64,000 nt of DNA from Bradyrhizobium tropiciagri (GCF_018130505.1 NZ_JAFCKH010000001.1:868001-932000), one strand, 5' to 3'; positions 18,757 to 27,789 are shown, counted from the stretch's first letter. Translations and numbers: made by a program. Notes: generated by a model from the sequence alone, not told the origin.

Positions 18757-19989
18757 ATGGCCGACGCGCTGATCATCGATGCATGCAGGACGCCGCGGGG
18801 CATCGGCAAGGCCGGCAAGGGCGCGCTGTCGGGGATTCATCCGCAGCAGATCGGCGCCACCGTGCTGCGGGCGCTGGCCGATCGTACCGGCATCAACACC
18901 GCCGATGTCGACGACATCATCTGGGGCACCAGCTCGCAGCGCGGTCCGCAGAGCGGCGATCTCGGCCGGATGTCGGCGCTCGACGCCGGCTATGATGTGC
19001 GCGCCTCAGGCGTGACGCTCGATCGCTTCTGCGGCTCCGGCATCACCAGCGTCAACATGGCCGCGAATGCCATCATGGCCGGCGCCGAGGATCTGATGAT
19101 CGCCGGCGGCACGGAGATGATGTCGATGGAAGGCCGCCGCGGCGAGGGGCCGTTCATGATGGACAATGGCAATCTCCGTCTGCGCGCCCGCCATCCGCAA
19201 TCGCATCAGGGCGTCTGCGCCGATGCCATCGCGACGATGGAGGGGATTACCCGCGAGGACGTCGACGCGCTCGGCCTCGAGAGCCAGAAGCGCGCGGCGG
19301 CTGCGATCAAGGGCGGACACTTCGACAAGAGCCTGGTTGCGGTCCATCGCGAGGACGGCACGCTGGCGCTCGACCGCGAGGAGTATCCGCGGCCGCAGAC
19401 GACGCTGGAAGGTCTCGCCGCGCTGAAGCCGGCATTCCCCGCGATTGCCGACTATGCGCTCGACGACAAGGGAACGACCTACCGGAAATTGATCCTGGAT
19501 AAGTACCCCGATCTCGATATCAACTTCGTCCATCACGCAGGAAATTCCTCGGGCGTGGTCGACGGTGCCGCGGCGATCCTGCTGGCGTCGCCGGACTATG
19601 CCCGCAAGCACGGACTGAAGCCGCGCGCCCGGGTGGTTGCGACCGCCAATATGGGGGACTCGCCGACGCTGATGCTCAACGCGCCGGTGCCGGCGACGCG
19701 CAAGGTGCTGGCCAAGGCCGGACTCACGCTCGACGACATCGATCTGTTCGAGATCAACGAGGCGTTCGCGGTGGTCGCGGAGAAATACATCCGCGACCTC
19801 AAGCTCGATCGCGACAAGGTCAACGTCAACGGCGGTTCGATCGCGCTCGGCCATCCGATCGGGGCCACCGGTTCGATCCTGATCGGGACGGTACTGGATG
19901 AGCTCGAGCGGCGCGACCTCAAGCGCGGTCTGGTCACGATGTGCGCGGCCGGCGGCATGGCGCCGGCGATCATCATCGAGCGGGTCTAG
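18757..19989 (+). CDS. Thiolase / acetyl-CoA C-acyltransferase
   Basis: A 410-residue thiolase that cleaves 3-ketoacyl-CoA. The nucleophile Cys is at about 92 (DRFCGSGIT), NEAFAVVAEK carries the Asn-side element, GHPIGATG gives His366, and CAAGGMAPA gives the second Cys at about 396. GAGAGGAAACC precedes the ATG at 18757; an upstream open frame covers the intergenic gap and is not used. It is the last gene of the island 1 rightward run and shares the CTAG stop region (19986-19989) with the convergent histidine kinase. Confidence 0.93.
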   Translation: MADALIIDACRTPRGIGKAGKGALSGIHPQQIGATVLRALADRTGINTADVDDIIWGTSSQRGPQSGDLGRMSALDAGYDVRASGVTLDRFCGSGITSVNMAANAIMAGAEDLMIAGGTEMMSMEGRRGEGPFMMDNGNLRLRARHPQSHQGVCADAIATMEGITREDVDALGLESQKRAAAAIKGGHFDKSLVAVHREDGTLALDREEYPRPQTTLEGLAALKPAFPAIADYALDDKGTTYRKLILDKYPDLDINFVHHAGNSSGVVDGAAAILLASPDYARKHGLKPRARVVATANMGDSPTLMLNAPVPATRKVLAKAGLTLDDIDLFEINEAFAVVAEKYIRDLKLDRDKVNVNGGSIALGHPIGATGSILIGTVLDELERRDLKRGLVTMCAAGGMAPAIIIERV

Positions 19990-21578
19990 ACCGCAGGAAA
20001 CCGCAGCTCGAAGGCGACACCGCGGCCGGACGGCGCGAGACCGATCGAGCCGCCATGGCTGATCATCACGGCCTGCGCGATCGCGAGCCCCATGCCGGTG
20101 CCGCCGCTGTCGCGGCGGGTGGTGAAGAAGGCGTCGAAGACCTTGTCGCGATTGGCGTCCGAGATCGGGTCGCCGTCATTGCTCACCGTCATCCTGACGG
20201 TCGATGCTTCGCCGGCTACGTCAATCTGCATTGACGTCGCGTTGTGACGGAAGGCGTTGTCGGCGAGGTGCGCCAGCACGATCAGTGCCTTCTCGCCGGA
20301 CATGCCGATCGAACGATCGAGATCGCCGCCGGCGGTGATCGTCTGTTTCGGAAAGCGGCTCTTCAGAGCGTCAATGACGGGAGCGAGTTGGGTCTGCTCG
20401 TTCTGCGGCGCGCTTTCCGCGCGGGCCAGCTCGCGCAAACGATGGCTCATCGCGTCCAGCCGCTCGACGTCGCCGAGGATGTTCGAGATGAAGGTCTTCT
20501 GCTCCTCCCGGGTCAGCGCGTCCGACTTGCTCTGCAGCGAGTCGTGCAGCAGCTCGGCCGCGCCCCTGATCGATGTCAGCGGTGATTTCAACTCGTGTGT
20601 CAGGTGCGCCGAGAAGGTCGCGATGTAATCGGAGCGGCGCGACAGTTGATGGGCCATGTCGAGAAAGCTGTCCGAGAGTTGGGCGAGCTCGCGCGTGCCA
20701 TAGTGCTCCAGCGGCTGAAACGCCTGGCGGTCACCGCGGCCGATCCGCACGGCGCGATCGACCAGCTCGCGCATCGGGCGCGTGACCGTGCGGGAGAACA
20801 CCAGCCCGATCGCGATCGTCGCCAGCAGCACGGCCAGTCCCGCGAGCAGGAACTTGCCGCGCTCCTGATAGAGATGATCGAAGATGTTGCTTGGCGTCCG
20901 CGAGGTGTAGATCACCCCGGCGACGTGATCGTTGACGAGGATGGGCATCGCCGAGAAGACGTGGACCCCGACGCCGCGGCTGATCGAATAGATCGGCGGC
21001 GGCGGCTTGTCGGGCATGCGGATGCGCAATGCGGCGCTGTACTGGCCGCGCAGCGCGGTCGCCACCTCCTCGATATGGGCGAGCGACTGCCCGACCTCCT
21101 GGCGACCGGCGATCACCACGCCCTGCGGATCGAGGATCCGGAAGCCCGCAAGCGTCACCTTCTGGGTCTCGCGGATGATCGGCGTCAGCCGGGTGCCGAT
21201 CTCGACATAGGCCGGATCCGCCGGCTTTGCGGCCGGCAGAGCGTCGGGCCGGCGCCGCAGCAGGTCATTGCCGGCGAGATCGAGCGCGGGCCGGATCGGT
21301 GTCACCTGATCGCCAGGATCGGGCAGCGCCTCCGGCGGCACGGCGGCGCCGAGCGGGATGCCATTGCCGAGCCGCGCCTGCACCTCCTGGGCATAGATCG
21401 CCGCCAGCACCCGGCTTTGCGCGATCAGCTCGGCCTGGGTCTGGTGGATGAGCTGGTTGTCGTAGAGACGAAAGAAGAACAATCCCATCAGCGGCAGCAC
21501 CGCGACCAAAGCGAGCACGGTGAAAATCACGAGGCTGAGCGAGGGGCGCCACTTCTGGCGGGCGCGGAACGATGTCAT
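19986..21578 (-). CDS. Sensor histidine kinase with periplasmic sensor and HAMP domain
   Basis: A 530-residue membrane kinase. TM1 is at about 15-37, a periplasmic domain of about 200 residues follows, then TM2 at about 243-260 and HAMP. The H-box ATFSAHLTHELKSPLTSI gives phospho-His at about 328; the N-box is LADNAFRH and the G-box GGTGMGLAIAQ. The ATG at 21578 overlaps the response-regulator stop by 4 nt (21575-21578), so the pair is coupled; an in-frame start 15 nt earlier lies inside the regulator gene. The sensor domain contains a VEIGTRLTPIIRETQKV stretch I cannot assign to a ligand. Confidence 0.92.
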   Translation of the reverse strand: MTSFRARQKWRPSLSLVIFTVLALVAVLPLMGLFFFRLYDNQLIHQTQAELIAQSRVLAAIYAQEVQARLGNGIPLGAAVPPEALPDPGDQVTPIRPALDLAGNDLLRRRPDALPAAKPADPAYVEIGTRLTPIIRETQKVTLAGFRILDPQGVVIAGRQEVGQSLAHIEEVATALRGQYSAALRIRMPDKPPPPIYSISRGVGVHVFSAMPILVNDHVAGVIYTSRTPSNIFDHLYQERGKFLLAGLAVLLATIAIGLVFSRTVTRPMRELVDRAVRIGRGDRQAFQPLEHYGTRELAQLSDSFLDMAHQLSRRSDYIATFSAHLTHELKSPLTSIRGAAELLHDSLQSKSDALTREEQKTFISNILGDVERLDAMSHRLRELARAESAPQNEQTQLAPVIDALKSRFPKQTITAGGDLDRSIGMSGEKALIVLAHLADNAFRHNATSMQIDVAGEASTVRMTVSNDGDPISDANRDKVFDAFFTTRRDSGGTGMGLAIAQAVMISHGGSIGLAPSGRGVAFELRFPAV

Positions 21579-22279
21579 GCCTGCGGCTCGCACCGGCCGA
21601 GCTTGAAGCCGACGCCATGGACGGTTTCGATGACATTGTCGCAGTTCGCGGCGGCGAGCTTGGCGCGGATATTGCGGATATGACTGTCGATGGTGCGATC
21701 GGAAACCTGGATGTTGAGCTGGTAGGCCGCACTCATGATCTGCTCGCGGTTGAACACCGCGGTCGGCCGCGTCAGGAACGCGCGCAGGATGCCGAACTCG
21801 ATCGCGGTCAGGCGAAGCGGCGCGCCCGAGAACGTCGCGACGTGCTGTTCCGGATCGACCGAGAGCTGTCCTCGCGCGAGCACGCTCGTCTCTGGTTTCG
21901 CACCGTTCGCGCGCGGCATCAGGCGCCGCAGGATGACGTTGACCCGCGCGACGAGCTCGCGCGGGCTGAATGGCTTGGTCACGTAGTCGTCGCCGCCGAT
22001 CTCGAGCCCGAGCACGCGGTCGATCTCGTCGTCCCGCGCCGACAGGAACAGGATCGGCACGTCGGATGATTTGCGGATCTCACGACAGACGTCGAGGCCG
22101 TCGAATTCCGGCATGCCGATATCGAGCACGATCAGGTCCGGCCGGTCGGCGGCGAACCGGGCCAATGCCTCCTTGCCGTCGCGCGCCTCGGTCACGCTCA
22201 TGCCGGCCTTCTTGAGGGCGACGCGGATGACCTCGCGGATGTGCAGGTCGTCGTCGACAATGAGGATACGGTGGGTCAA
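21575..22279 (-). CDS. OmpR-family response regulator
   Basis: A 234-residue regulator. The receiver domain (about 3-115) has acidic residues Asp10/Asp11, phospho-acceptor Asp53 (LIVLDIGMPEFDG) and the KPFSPRELVARV lysine region. The C-terminal winged helix has LTAIEFGILRAFLTRP and SDRTIDSHIRNIRAKL. The start is a TTG at 22279 (TTG ACC CAC), preceded by GGAGAG; a longer frame upstream lacks fold similarity. It lies 26 nt after the DUF4173-like gene and could be co-transcribed with it, hinting at a shared envelope role. Confidence 0.92.
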   Translation of the reverse strand: MTHRILIVDDDLHIREVIRVALKKAGMSVTEARDGKEALARFAADRPDLIVLDIGMPEFDGLDVCREIRKSSDVPILFLSARDDEIDRVLGLEIGGDDYVTKPFSPRELVARVNVILRRLMPRANGAKPETSVLARGQLSVDPEQHVATFSGAPLRLTAIEFGILRAFLTRPTAVFNREQIMSAAYQLNIQVSDRTIDSHIRNIRAKLAAANCDNVIETVHGVGFKLGRCEPQA

Positions 22280-22305
22280 TCGGCTCTCCGAATCCGGCCT
22301 CCCGG

Positions 22306-23829
22306 CTAGCTCGCGGCGGCGCGCGTCTCGCGTCCATCCAGGAAGCGCTGAAGGCGCCAGGCGCGAAAGCCCCAGCCGCGCCATGACGCCATCTGCTGGC
22401 GCTGCTGTTCTACTAGGCAATCGCGCCGGGAGACAAGGACGGGATTGACGTAGCGAAGCCGGATCGCCCGGTCGATGGCCGGGAGGGCTTGGGGGCCGAG
22501 CCGAAACAGGTAGTTGATGTCCAGGTTGACCCCGCTGCCCGCGGCTTCGCGGCTGTGGCTGACATTATAATCGGCGATGATGGCGGCGAAATTGATCAGC
22601 GAGCAGACGTAGAGCACCATCGTCAATGCGAGCAGGTTGGCATGGATCAGCCATTGGTTCGGGCGCCGCAAGGCGATGCGTGCCAGGATCAGGACCAGCC
22701 CGACCGCGACGAGCAGCATCCAGACGAAGGCCGCTATTCGCCAGTAGGTGAGGAGGTAGAACTGGACGTAGAGATCGAGCCGGAGCATCGAGGAGATCAC
22801 CAGCAACAGGTTCTGTCCGACCCAGACGTAGACGAGCGGGCGTATCACCCGCGATTGCTCCGCGGGGCCGCCCGGCCGCATGGCGACAAGGACGAAGCCG
22901 GCGGCCAGCAGCGCGGTCACGATCAGCGGGTAGGCGCCACGATGGGCATAGGCGGCATAAGTGATGTCGGCCGGTAGCGCCACATTGCCCCAGAGATAGA
23001 CGGCATCGAGGATCGTCTGGACTGCGAACAGCAGGTTGAACAGGATCAGCGAGCGAAGGATGGTTCCGGTGCCGAAAAAGTCCATCGCGCTTGCGGGTTC
23101 GGCCTGATGGTTCGCTGGGGAGAGGCTCTCGCCGGCCATGGCGATCGGGCTGCGCCGCCACCGCGCATGGATGAAGGGCCAGACCAGCGCGAGCGAAACA
23201 ATCCAGAACAGCGTACGGCCGATGCTGAGATAGGACGCGGGATTGCCCGGATTGAGCTGGCTGATCCATTTCTCGAGCAGCGGATTGGCTGCGACGAAGA
23301 GAACGACAAAGAGGCTGCCGAGCACCAATGGGACCAGCCAGAGGGCAAAGCCCCTGGTGACGGCTGGCAGATTGAAGGCGCTGACGAAGTCCCGGCCCAA
23401 TCTGAATGGGCCGACCAGAAACAGATCGAGTAGCGAGGCGGCGCCCCGGGCGAGACCGGTAATATAGGGATTAGTGGTCAAGGTGAGCGCGACGCCGAGC
23501 GCAAGGACAAGCAAGGTCAGCGAGATGGCGTTGACGTCCTCCATAGCGGGCAGCAGTCCCGCCAGCAGGATTGATCCGGCAAGCAGTAACCGACGCCGAT
23601 CGAGAGATTGCAGGTTGGCGGCGAGTGACGCGCAGGCCAGCGTGGCAGCAAAGATCGTGACGGATATTCCGAGCCGCTGATCATAGAACAACCAGTCGGC
23701 GAGCACCGCGAGCGCAAGCGCGGCCGCGCCCTTGGCCGGCGGCAGGCTGCTATCGATCGATGGGGCGGGGGTCTCCGGTCGTGCAAGGATTGTCATCATG
23801 ACCTCTGTGAAGGACGCTTGATCTGCCAT
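22306..23829 (-). CDS. DUF4173-like polytopic membrane protein
   Basis: A protein of up to 507 residues with about ten or more hydrophobic helices in the first 420 residues and a cytoplasmic-looking basic tail. ADWLFYDQRLGISVTIF and DAVYLWGNVALPADITYAAYAHRGAYPLIV resemble the DUF4173 (formerly DUF4153-related) family, whose function is not established. Start uncertain: ATGs at 23829, 23799 and 23796 are in frame; AGAGG lies just before the last two, which would shorten the protein by 10-11 residues. It sits directly upstream of a two-component system. Confidence 0.72.
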   Translation of the reverse strand: MADQASFTEVMMTILARPETPAPSIDSSLPPAKGAAALALAVLADWLFYDQRLGISVTIFAATLACASLAANLQSLDRRRLLLAGSILLAGLLPAMEDVNAISLTLLVLALGVALTLTTNPYITGLARGAASLLDLFLVGPFRLGRDFVSAFNLPAVTRGFALWLVPLVLGSLFVVLFVAANPLLEKWISQLNPGNPASYLSIGRTLFWIVSLALVWPFIHARWRRSPIAMAGESLSPANHQAEPASAMDFFGTGTILRSLILFNLLFAVQTILDAVYLWGNVALPADITYAAYAHRGAYPLIVTALLAAGFVLVAMRPGGPAEQSRVIRPLVYVWVGQNLLLVISSMLRLDLYVQFYLLTYWRIAAFVWMLLVAVGLVLILARIALRRPNQWLIHANLLALTMVLYVCSLINFAAIIADYNVSHSREAAGSGVNLDINYLFRLGPQALPAIDRAIRLRYVNPVLVSRRDCLVEQQRQQMASWRGWGFRAWRLQRFLDGRETRAAAS

Positions 23830-24035
23830 GGTGCGTTCGCCCGTCCGCGCATGCGGACGCGGTCCGGCGTGCAGTGGGACAAGCTTTGAAGAGCGCGCGT
23901 GCAGATGGTGGGAGCGCGATCAGCAGGAGCTCAGGATTCTTATGCAGATTGTGTGCAGATGCGTCTTATCCGCTCGCGCCGCTGAATCCCGTCTGATACG
24001 GACGGTGCCGTTCCCGTTTGGTGCAGCATCATCCC

Positions 24036-25340
24036 ATGCAAATCGGCAAGCGCATCGGCATCGCCCTTCTCTGGATCGCGGGGCTCATCTTCGCCTTTGC
24101 GGCGATCAACAACAACGATCCCTATCTGGTCCCGCTGCGCGGCACGGGCAATCTGCTGCTCGTGATAACAAGCATCGTCGTCCCGGTCGTGCTGATCCGC
24201 TGCAGTTTCTGGCGTGCACGTGGCTGGAGCGGCAAGCTGCTCGTCGCAACATGGTGCCTGCCGCTGCTCGGGATGCTGATCTCGTCCGCTGCGTTTGAGC
24301 TGCGAAAGCATTGGGTCCTGCAGACCCCACCCGCGCTTGCGCGTTTCCTCGGGCAGCACTTCATCGTCGGCTACTCGTCATTCGACGAAGTGGCGCGCCT
24401 CGCCGAGAAGGGATTGATCGCGGGCATCTATGTCACGCGGCACAATGTTGGCGGCAGGACGGCCGAGGCATTGAAGGCGGAGATCGCAGCGCTGCAGGAC
24501 CGGCGCCGGATGGCCGGGCTGCCGCCGCTCGTCGTCGCGACGGATCAGGAGGGCGGCATCGTCTCCCACCTCGGGCCGCCGCTGACGCGACTGCCGTCGC
24601 TTGCTTCGCTCGAGCAGCTTGCGCCCGCCGAGCAGAAGGCGAAGGCGGAGGAGTTCGGGCGCATTCACGGCCAAGAGTTGGCGTCGCTCGGTATCAACCT
24701 CAATTTCGCTCCGGTGCTGGACCTGCGGCCGGAAGCCAAGCGCAACCGGTTCGATTTCAACACGCTGATCAGCCGGCGCGCGATTTCGGACGATCCGGCC
24801 AAGGTCAGCGCGATCGCCGGCGCCTATGTCCGCGGGCTGGAGTCGGCTGGCGTTAGCGCCACCGTCAAGCATTTTCCGGGACTGGGCCGGGTACGCGCCG
24901 ACACGCATCATTTCAACGCCGACCTCGACACGCCGGTTGCGGAACTGGAGGCGACCGACTGGCGTCCGTTCCGCGACGTGCTGTCGACGACCAATGCGCG
25001 GCTGATGGTTGGACACGTGGCGGTCAGCGCCATCGATCCCGGCCGGCCCGCCTCGCACTCGAAGGCCGTCATCGACGGGCTGATCCGCAAGACCTGGAAC
25101 TACCAGGGGATCGTCATGACCGACGATCTGGTGATGGGGGCGATCTATCAGCACGATGTCTGCACCGCGGTCGTGGAGGCGCTGAACGCAGGGGTCGATC
25201 TGCTGCTGGTCGCCTATGACGGCGCACAGTTCTACCGCATGTTCGCCTGCGCGTCCGCCGCGTCGAGCCGGGGCGCGCTGGATGCCGCGATACTGGGTGA
25301 CAGCGAGGCGCGGCTCAAGCGCAGCCTCATGATCGATTAG
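24036..25340 (+). CDS. Glycoside hydrolase family 3 protein with N-terminal membrane segments
   Basis: A 434-residue protein. About 95 N-terminal residues contain three hydrophobic segments (about 6-22, 28-48, 64-86), followed by a GH3 barrel resembling NagZ beta-N-acetylhexosaminidase. VVATDQEGGIV, NLNFAPVLDL, KHFPGLGRVRADTHH (Lys278-His279) and MTDDLVMGAI are GH3 landmarks, with the nucleophile Asp in the last. NagZ is usually cytosolic and about 340 residues; the membrane anchor is unusual. The ATG at 24036 is chosen; TTG and GTG lie 6 and 5 codons upstream and no site has a clear Shine-Dalgarno. It converges on opgC with a 4-nt overlap. Confidence 0.85.
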   Translation: MQIGKRIGIALLWIAGLIFAFAAINNNDPYLVPLRGTGNLLLVITSIVVPVVLIRCSFWRARGWSGKLLVATWCLPLLGMLISSAAFELRKHWVLQTPPALARFLGQHFIVGYSSFDEVARLAEKGLIAGIYVTRHNVGGRTAEALKAEIAALQDRRRMAGLPPLVVATDQEGGIVSHLGPPLTRLPSLASLEQLAPAEQKAKAEEFGRIHGQELASLGINLNFAPVLDLRPEAKRNRFDFNTLISRRAISDDPAKVSAIAGAYVRGLESAGVSATVKHFPGLGRVRADTHHFNADLDTPVAELEATDWRPFRDVLSTTNARLMVGHVAVSAIDPGRPASHSKAVIDGLIRKTWNYQGIVMTDDLVMGAIYQHDVCTAVVEALNAGVDLLLVAYDGAQFYRMFACASAASSRGALDAAILGDSEARLKRSLMID

Positions 25341-26491
25341 GATTGGGCGCCGACCGCCGACTTGTAGTCCTGCTGCTTCGACCACGACACGTAGTAGGCC
25401 ACTGCCGTCATCGCCAGGATGCCGGCGACGCTGACGACGACCTGCATGGCCAGCGAGTTGGGGCCGGTGATCAGCACGAGATGGGCGGCAAAGGAGAGGA
25501 ACACGCCTGCGCAGAACACCGCCAGCCATTCCTCGCCGCACTTGATGATCGGCTGCAATGCGTAAGACCGCAGGCGCGGCCAGTCACGCGGCACCAGCAG
25601 CGTGAACAGAAACGCCAGCGCCAGGAAATGCAGGATGCGGTGTGGCGCGATGTGCTCTCTGTCGTCAGCGAGGAATGTATCGACGAGGGATTCCGGCATG
25701 ATCCGGGCAAGGGCCGGAATATTGCCGCTGGAGACGATCGTCAGGGCGAACAGCAGATAGAGCAGGGCCGCGGCGCGCAGCGCCGGCATGCGCTGCATCG
25801 CGCCGATCAGGCGCTCATATCGCTTGCCGACGAGGCCGCACCAGCCGCCCATCACGAACAGCAGCTGCCAGCAGAACGGATTGAAATACCATCGGCCGTC
25901 CGGATAGGCCGACAGGTTCCAGTCAAATATGTGTGCGGCCGCATAAACCGCCACCGACGCCGCAAGCGTCAGGTTCGGCAGACGCAGCAGTCCGAGCACG
26001 ACAATCGGCTGGACCGCCATCAGGACGATGAAGAGTTGCAGGACGTCGAGGTTGAGCGGCTTGGCCTGCAGGAACAGGCCGTAGATCAGCGTCCGGATCG
26101 GATGATCGATGAAGCCGGTGATGTTGAATTCGCTGATGATTTCGGGCGCGGCAGTCCGCGCCGCGACATAGCTGATCAGCTCGATATAGATCACGAACAG
26201 GACGATATAGGCGGCATAAAGCTGCCACACCCGCTTGAAGATGCGGGTTGCCGCGACCAGGAAGCCGCGCTCCAATGTCAGTCTTGCGCAGATCAAGGTT
26301 GCCGCATAGCCGCCGACGAACACGAACAGGTCGGTCGCGCCGCTGAATCCGAAGTTGCGCAACGTCAGCTCGCTCACCGCATTGTGGGGAATGTGGTCGA
26401 GGAACAGGAACCAGTTCGCGAGGCCGAGCAGCAGCGCAATCCTGAGATCGCCTTCGCGCGTGGCGACCTCGGCCGTCGTTGTTGGATTCAT
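25337..26491 (-). CDS. opgC: OpgC-family membrane acyltransferase
   Basis: A 384-residue polytopic protein with about ten membrane helices. FLFLDHIPHNAVSELTLRNFGFSGATDLFVFVGGY is the hallmark of the OpgC/MdoC family, which attaches succinyl groups to osmoregulated periplasmic glucans. The conserved His in the DHIP motif is present. The ATG at 26491 (MNPTTTAEV) is chosen over a TTG three codons upstream; neither has a clear ribosome site. Together with the GH3 gene and the nearby two-component system it suggests a local cell-envelope or glucan focus. The symbol is given at family level. Confidence 0.88.
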   Translation of the reverse strand: MNPTTTAEVATREGDLRIALLLGLANWFLFLDHIPHNAVSELTLRNFGFSGATDLFVFVGGYAATLICARLTLERGFLVAATRIFKRVWQLYAAYIVLFVIYIELISYVAARTAAPEIISEFNITGFIDHPIRTLIYGLFLQAKPLNLDVLQLFIVLMAVQPIVVLGLLRLPNLTLAASVAVYAAAHIFDWNLSAYPDGRWYFNPFCWQLLFVMGGWCGLVGKRYERLIGAMQRMPALRAAALLYLLFALTIVSSGNIPALARIMPESLVDTFLADDREHIAPHRILHFLALAFLFTLLVPRDWPRLRSYALQPIIKCGEEWLAVFCAGVFLSFAAHLVLITGPNSLAMQVVVSVAGILAMTAVAYYVSWSKQQDYKSAVGAQS

Positions 26492-26664
26492 TGAAAGCAA
26501 AAATCTTTCCGGCCCGGGATACCAGTCGCCAGCTTAACGGTAACCCCCGCTCAGTCCGAATAGACTTTGCGTGAACCTTATTTAGTCAGCTTTCGGTTCG
26601 CGCCAAGGGTGCCGGGCTGCAAAAGATCACGTTTTCGAAATCGCCGCGTGAAGTGGAGTCGCGC

Positions 26665-26940
26665 TCACACCGGCTCGTGTTTGCGCAGGTCGCGGGCGTG
26701 GTCGAACGTGTTGGCCTGCAAGTCCGCGGCGGTCACGCCGAGATCTGGCAGGGCAGCCTCGGCCAGGATGTCGTCCGTGACGTCGTGCACAGTCGACTGT
26801 TCGATCTCATGGATGAAGCTGATGTTTGCGTATTCCCCCGATGCGACCCGCGCGATGACCTCGCGCCGTGTCAGTTCGGGGTCGACGATGGCCTCTCGGC
26901 CACGGCGGCCGTAGTCGATCATCACGACGAAATACTGCAT
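26665..26940 (-). CDS. Small hypothetical protein, 91 aa
   Basis: A 91-residue soluble, acidic protein (MQYFVVMIDYGRRGREAIVDPELTRREVIARV...). No family is recognised. Coding is supported by a good promoter and palindrome immediately upstream (26961-27002), by the balanced composition and by its place 134 nt downstream of the S24 repressor in the same direction. The N-terminal strand followed by the VDPELTRREVIARVASGEY helix could be a small binding domain. The ribosome site is weak. Confidence 0.6.
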   Translation of the reverse strand: MQYFVVMIDYGRRGREAIVDPELTRREVIARVASGEYANISFIHEIEQSTVHDVTDDILAEAALPDLGVTAADLQANTFDHARDLRKHEPV

Positions 26941-26960
26941 GATTGGAAATCTATGCCTTG

Positions 26961-27002
26961 ACTGTCGCCGGTGATTATCTCCGGCGACAGTATCGATGTC
27001 AA
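26961..27002 (-). promoter_or_regulatory. Promoter with an 11-bp-arm palindrome over the -10
   Basis: On the minus strand TTGACA (27002-26997) is followed after exactly 17 nt by GATAAT (26979-26974). A perfect inverted repeat, ACTGTCGCCGG (26961-26971) with CCGGCGACAGT (26981-26991), brackets the -10 and the expected start site. A second small palindrome CTGATAATCAG lies at 27011-27021. The arrangement suits an operator controlling the 91-aa gene, though the repeat could also fold as an RNA hairpin. Confidence 0.6.
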
Positions 27003-27074
27003 GGAAAATTCTGATAATCAGTATTTGAATGCCGCGGACCCGGCCACCTGCTGCCCGGGCCGATCTTGCGAGCG

Positions 27075-27704
27075 CTACTTCTCGGAATTGCGCCCGCTCC
27101 GCCCGGCTTTGCGGTTCTTCGACGCCTTGCCGCGCAGCCGTGAGATTTGACCGCGCGGCAGGGTGAGGGCGATCTCGCCGATCCATTCGAGCTTCACGCC
27201 GTTGATCGGCTTGGCGTTGAAGCTCTTGAGATTGACGACGCCGGTGGAACTGCCGCGCTCGATTGTCTTCAGATAGCGCTCGCCGCTCTTCAGCCGAACG
27301 GCAGCTTCCTCGCCGTAAAAGCTCGACAGCGGGTGACGCTGCTCGCGGTACACCACGATGACGTCGCCATTCTCGTATTTCGGCAGCATCGAATCGCCCG
27401 AGACCTCGAACGCAATGGTCTCCTCCCAGATCGGGAATGGAAGCTCGACCTCGCCGAGGCCCTCGGGCGGCACCTGCTCGTATTCCGGCTCGATCGAGGC
27501 GCCGGCGCCGACCCGGCCCATGACCGGTATCAGGTTCAGCTCGAGATACTCGACGATGGCGTCGATCTCGGATGCCTTGATCAGCCGGATTCCCGCGAGG
27601 ATCTCCGACACCGCCCCGGCCCGAACACCCATCGCCTCGGCAAGTCCGCCCTTGGACTTCCCGGTTCTCTCCAATGCCCGCTCGATCAGTGTCGCATCCA
27701 GCAT
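27075..27704 (-). CDS. XRE-type HTH / S24 LexA-like repressor
   Basis: A 209-residue phage-style repressor. The N-terminal helix-turn-helix (about 4-55; SKGGLAEAMGVRAGAVSEILAG) is followed by an S24 peptidase domain with FEVSGDSMLPKYENGD (Ser105) and the YLKTIE lysine (about 146), the usual Ser/Lys pair for RecA-stimulated self-cleavage. An Ala-Gly at 67-68 (VGAGA) is a candidate cleavage site. The basic C-terminal tail is unusual. GGGAGAGGATGAATC precedes the ATG at 27704. Two related palindromes lie in the divergent gap to the GcrA-like gene, one inside this gene's own promoter, implying autorepression. Confidence 0.88.
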   Translation of the reverse strand: MLDATLIERALERTGKSKGGLAEAMGVRAGAVSEILAGIRLIKASEIDAIVEYLELNLIPVMGRVGAGASIEPEYEQVPPEGLGEVELPFPIWEETIAFEVSGDSMLPKYENGDVIVVYREQRHPLSSFYGEEAAVRLKSGERYLKTIERGSSTGVVNLKSFNAKPINGVKLEWIGEIALTLPRGQISRLRGKASKNRKAGRSGRNSEK

Positions 27705-27731
27705 GATTCATCCTCTCCCGAATCTGGCGGC

Positions 27732-27761
27732 ATTATAGCCGTTCCGATAATCGGAATTCAA
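27732..27761 (-). promoter_or_regulatory. Promoter of the S24 repressor with embedded operator
   Basis: On the minus strand TTGAAT (27761-27756) is separated by 18 nt from a perfect TATAAT (27737-27732). The perfect palindrome TTCCGAT-A-ATCGGAA (27742-27756) fills the spacer, the classical place for a repressor to block RNA polymerase. Confidence 0.68.
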
Positions 27762-27774
27762 GCTTGACTTTTCC

Positions 27775-27789
27775 TTCCGAATATCCGAA
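27775..27789. promoter_or_regulatory. Second, related operator-like site
   Basis: TTCCGAATATCCGAA matches the operator at 27742-27756 at 12 of 15 positions, 33 nt away (about three helix turns). It lies between the repressor promoter and the GcrA-like gene, next to a TTGACT (27764-27769) that could be the rightward -35. Cooperative binding at both sites would control both directions. Confidence 0.5.

Noticed and set aside
26665-27711. A 348-codon minus-strand frame spanning both the 91-aa gene and the S24 repressor
   Set aside because: Its N-terminal part is an off-frame reading of the repressor gene; only the last 91 codons look real and they have their own promoter.
27742-27756. Possible SOS (LexA) box
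   Set aside because: It lacks the alphaproteobacterial GTTC-N7-GTTC form; it fits better as the operator of the adjacent S24 repressor.
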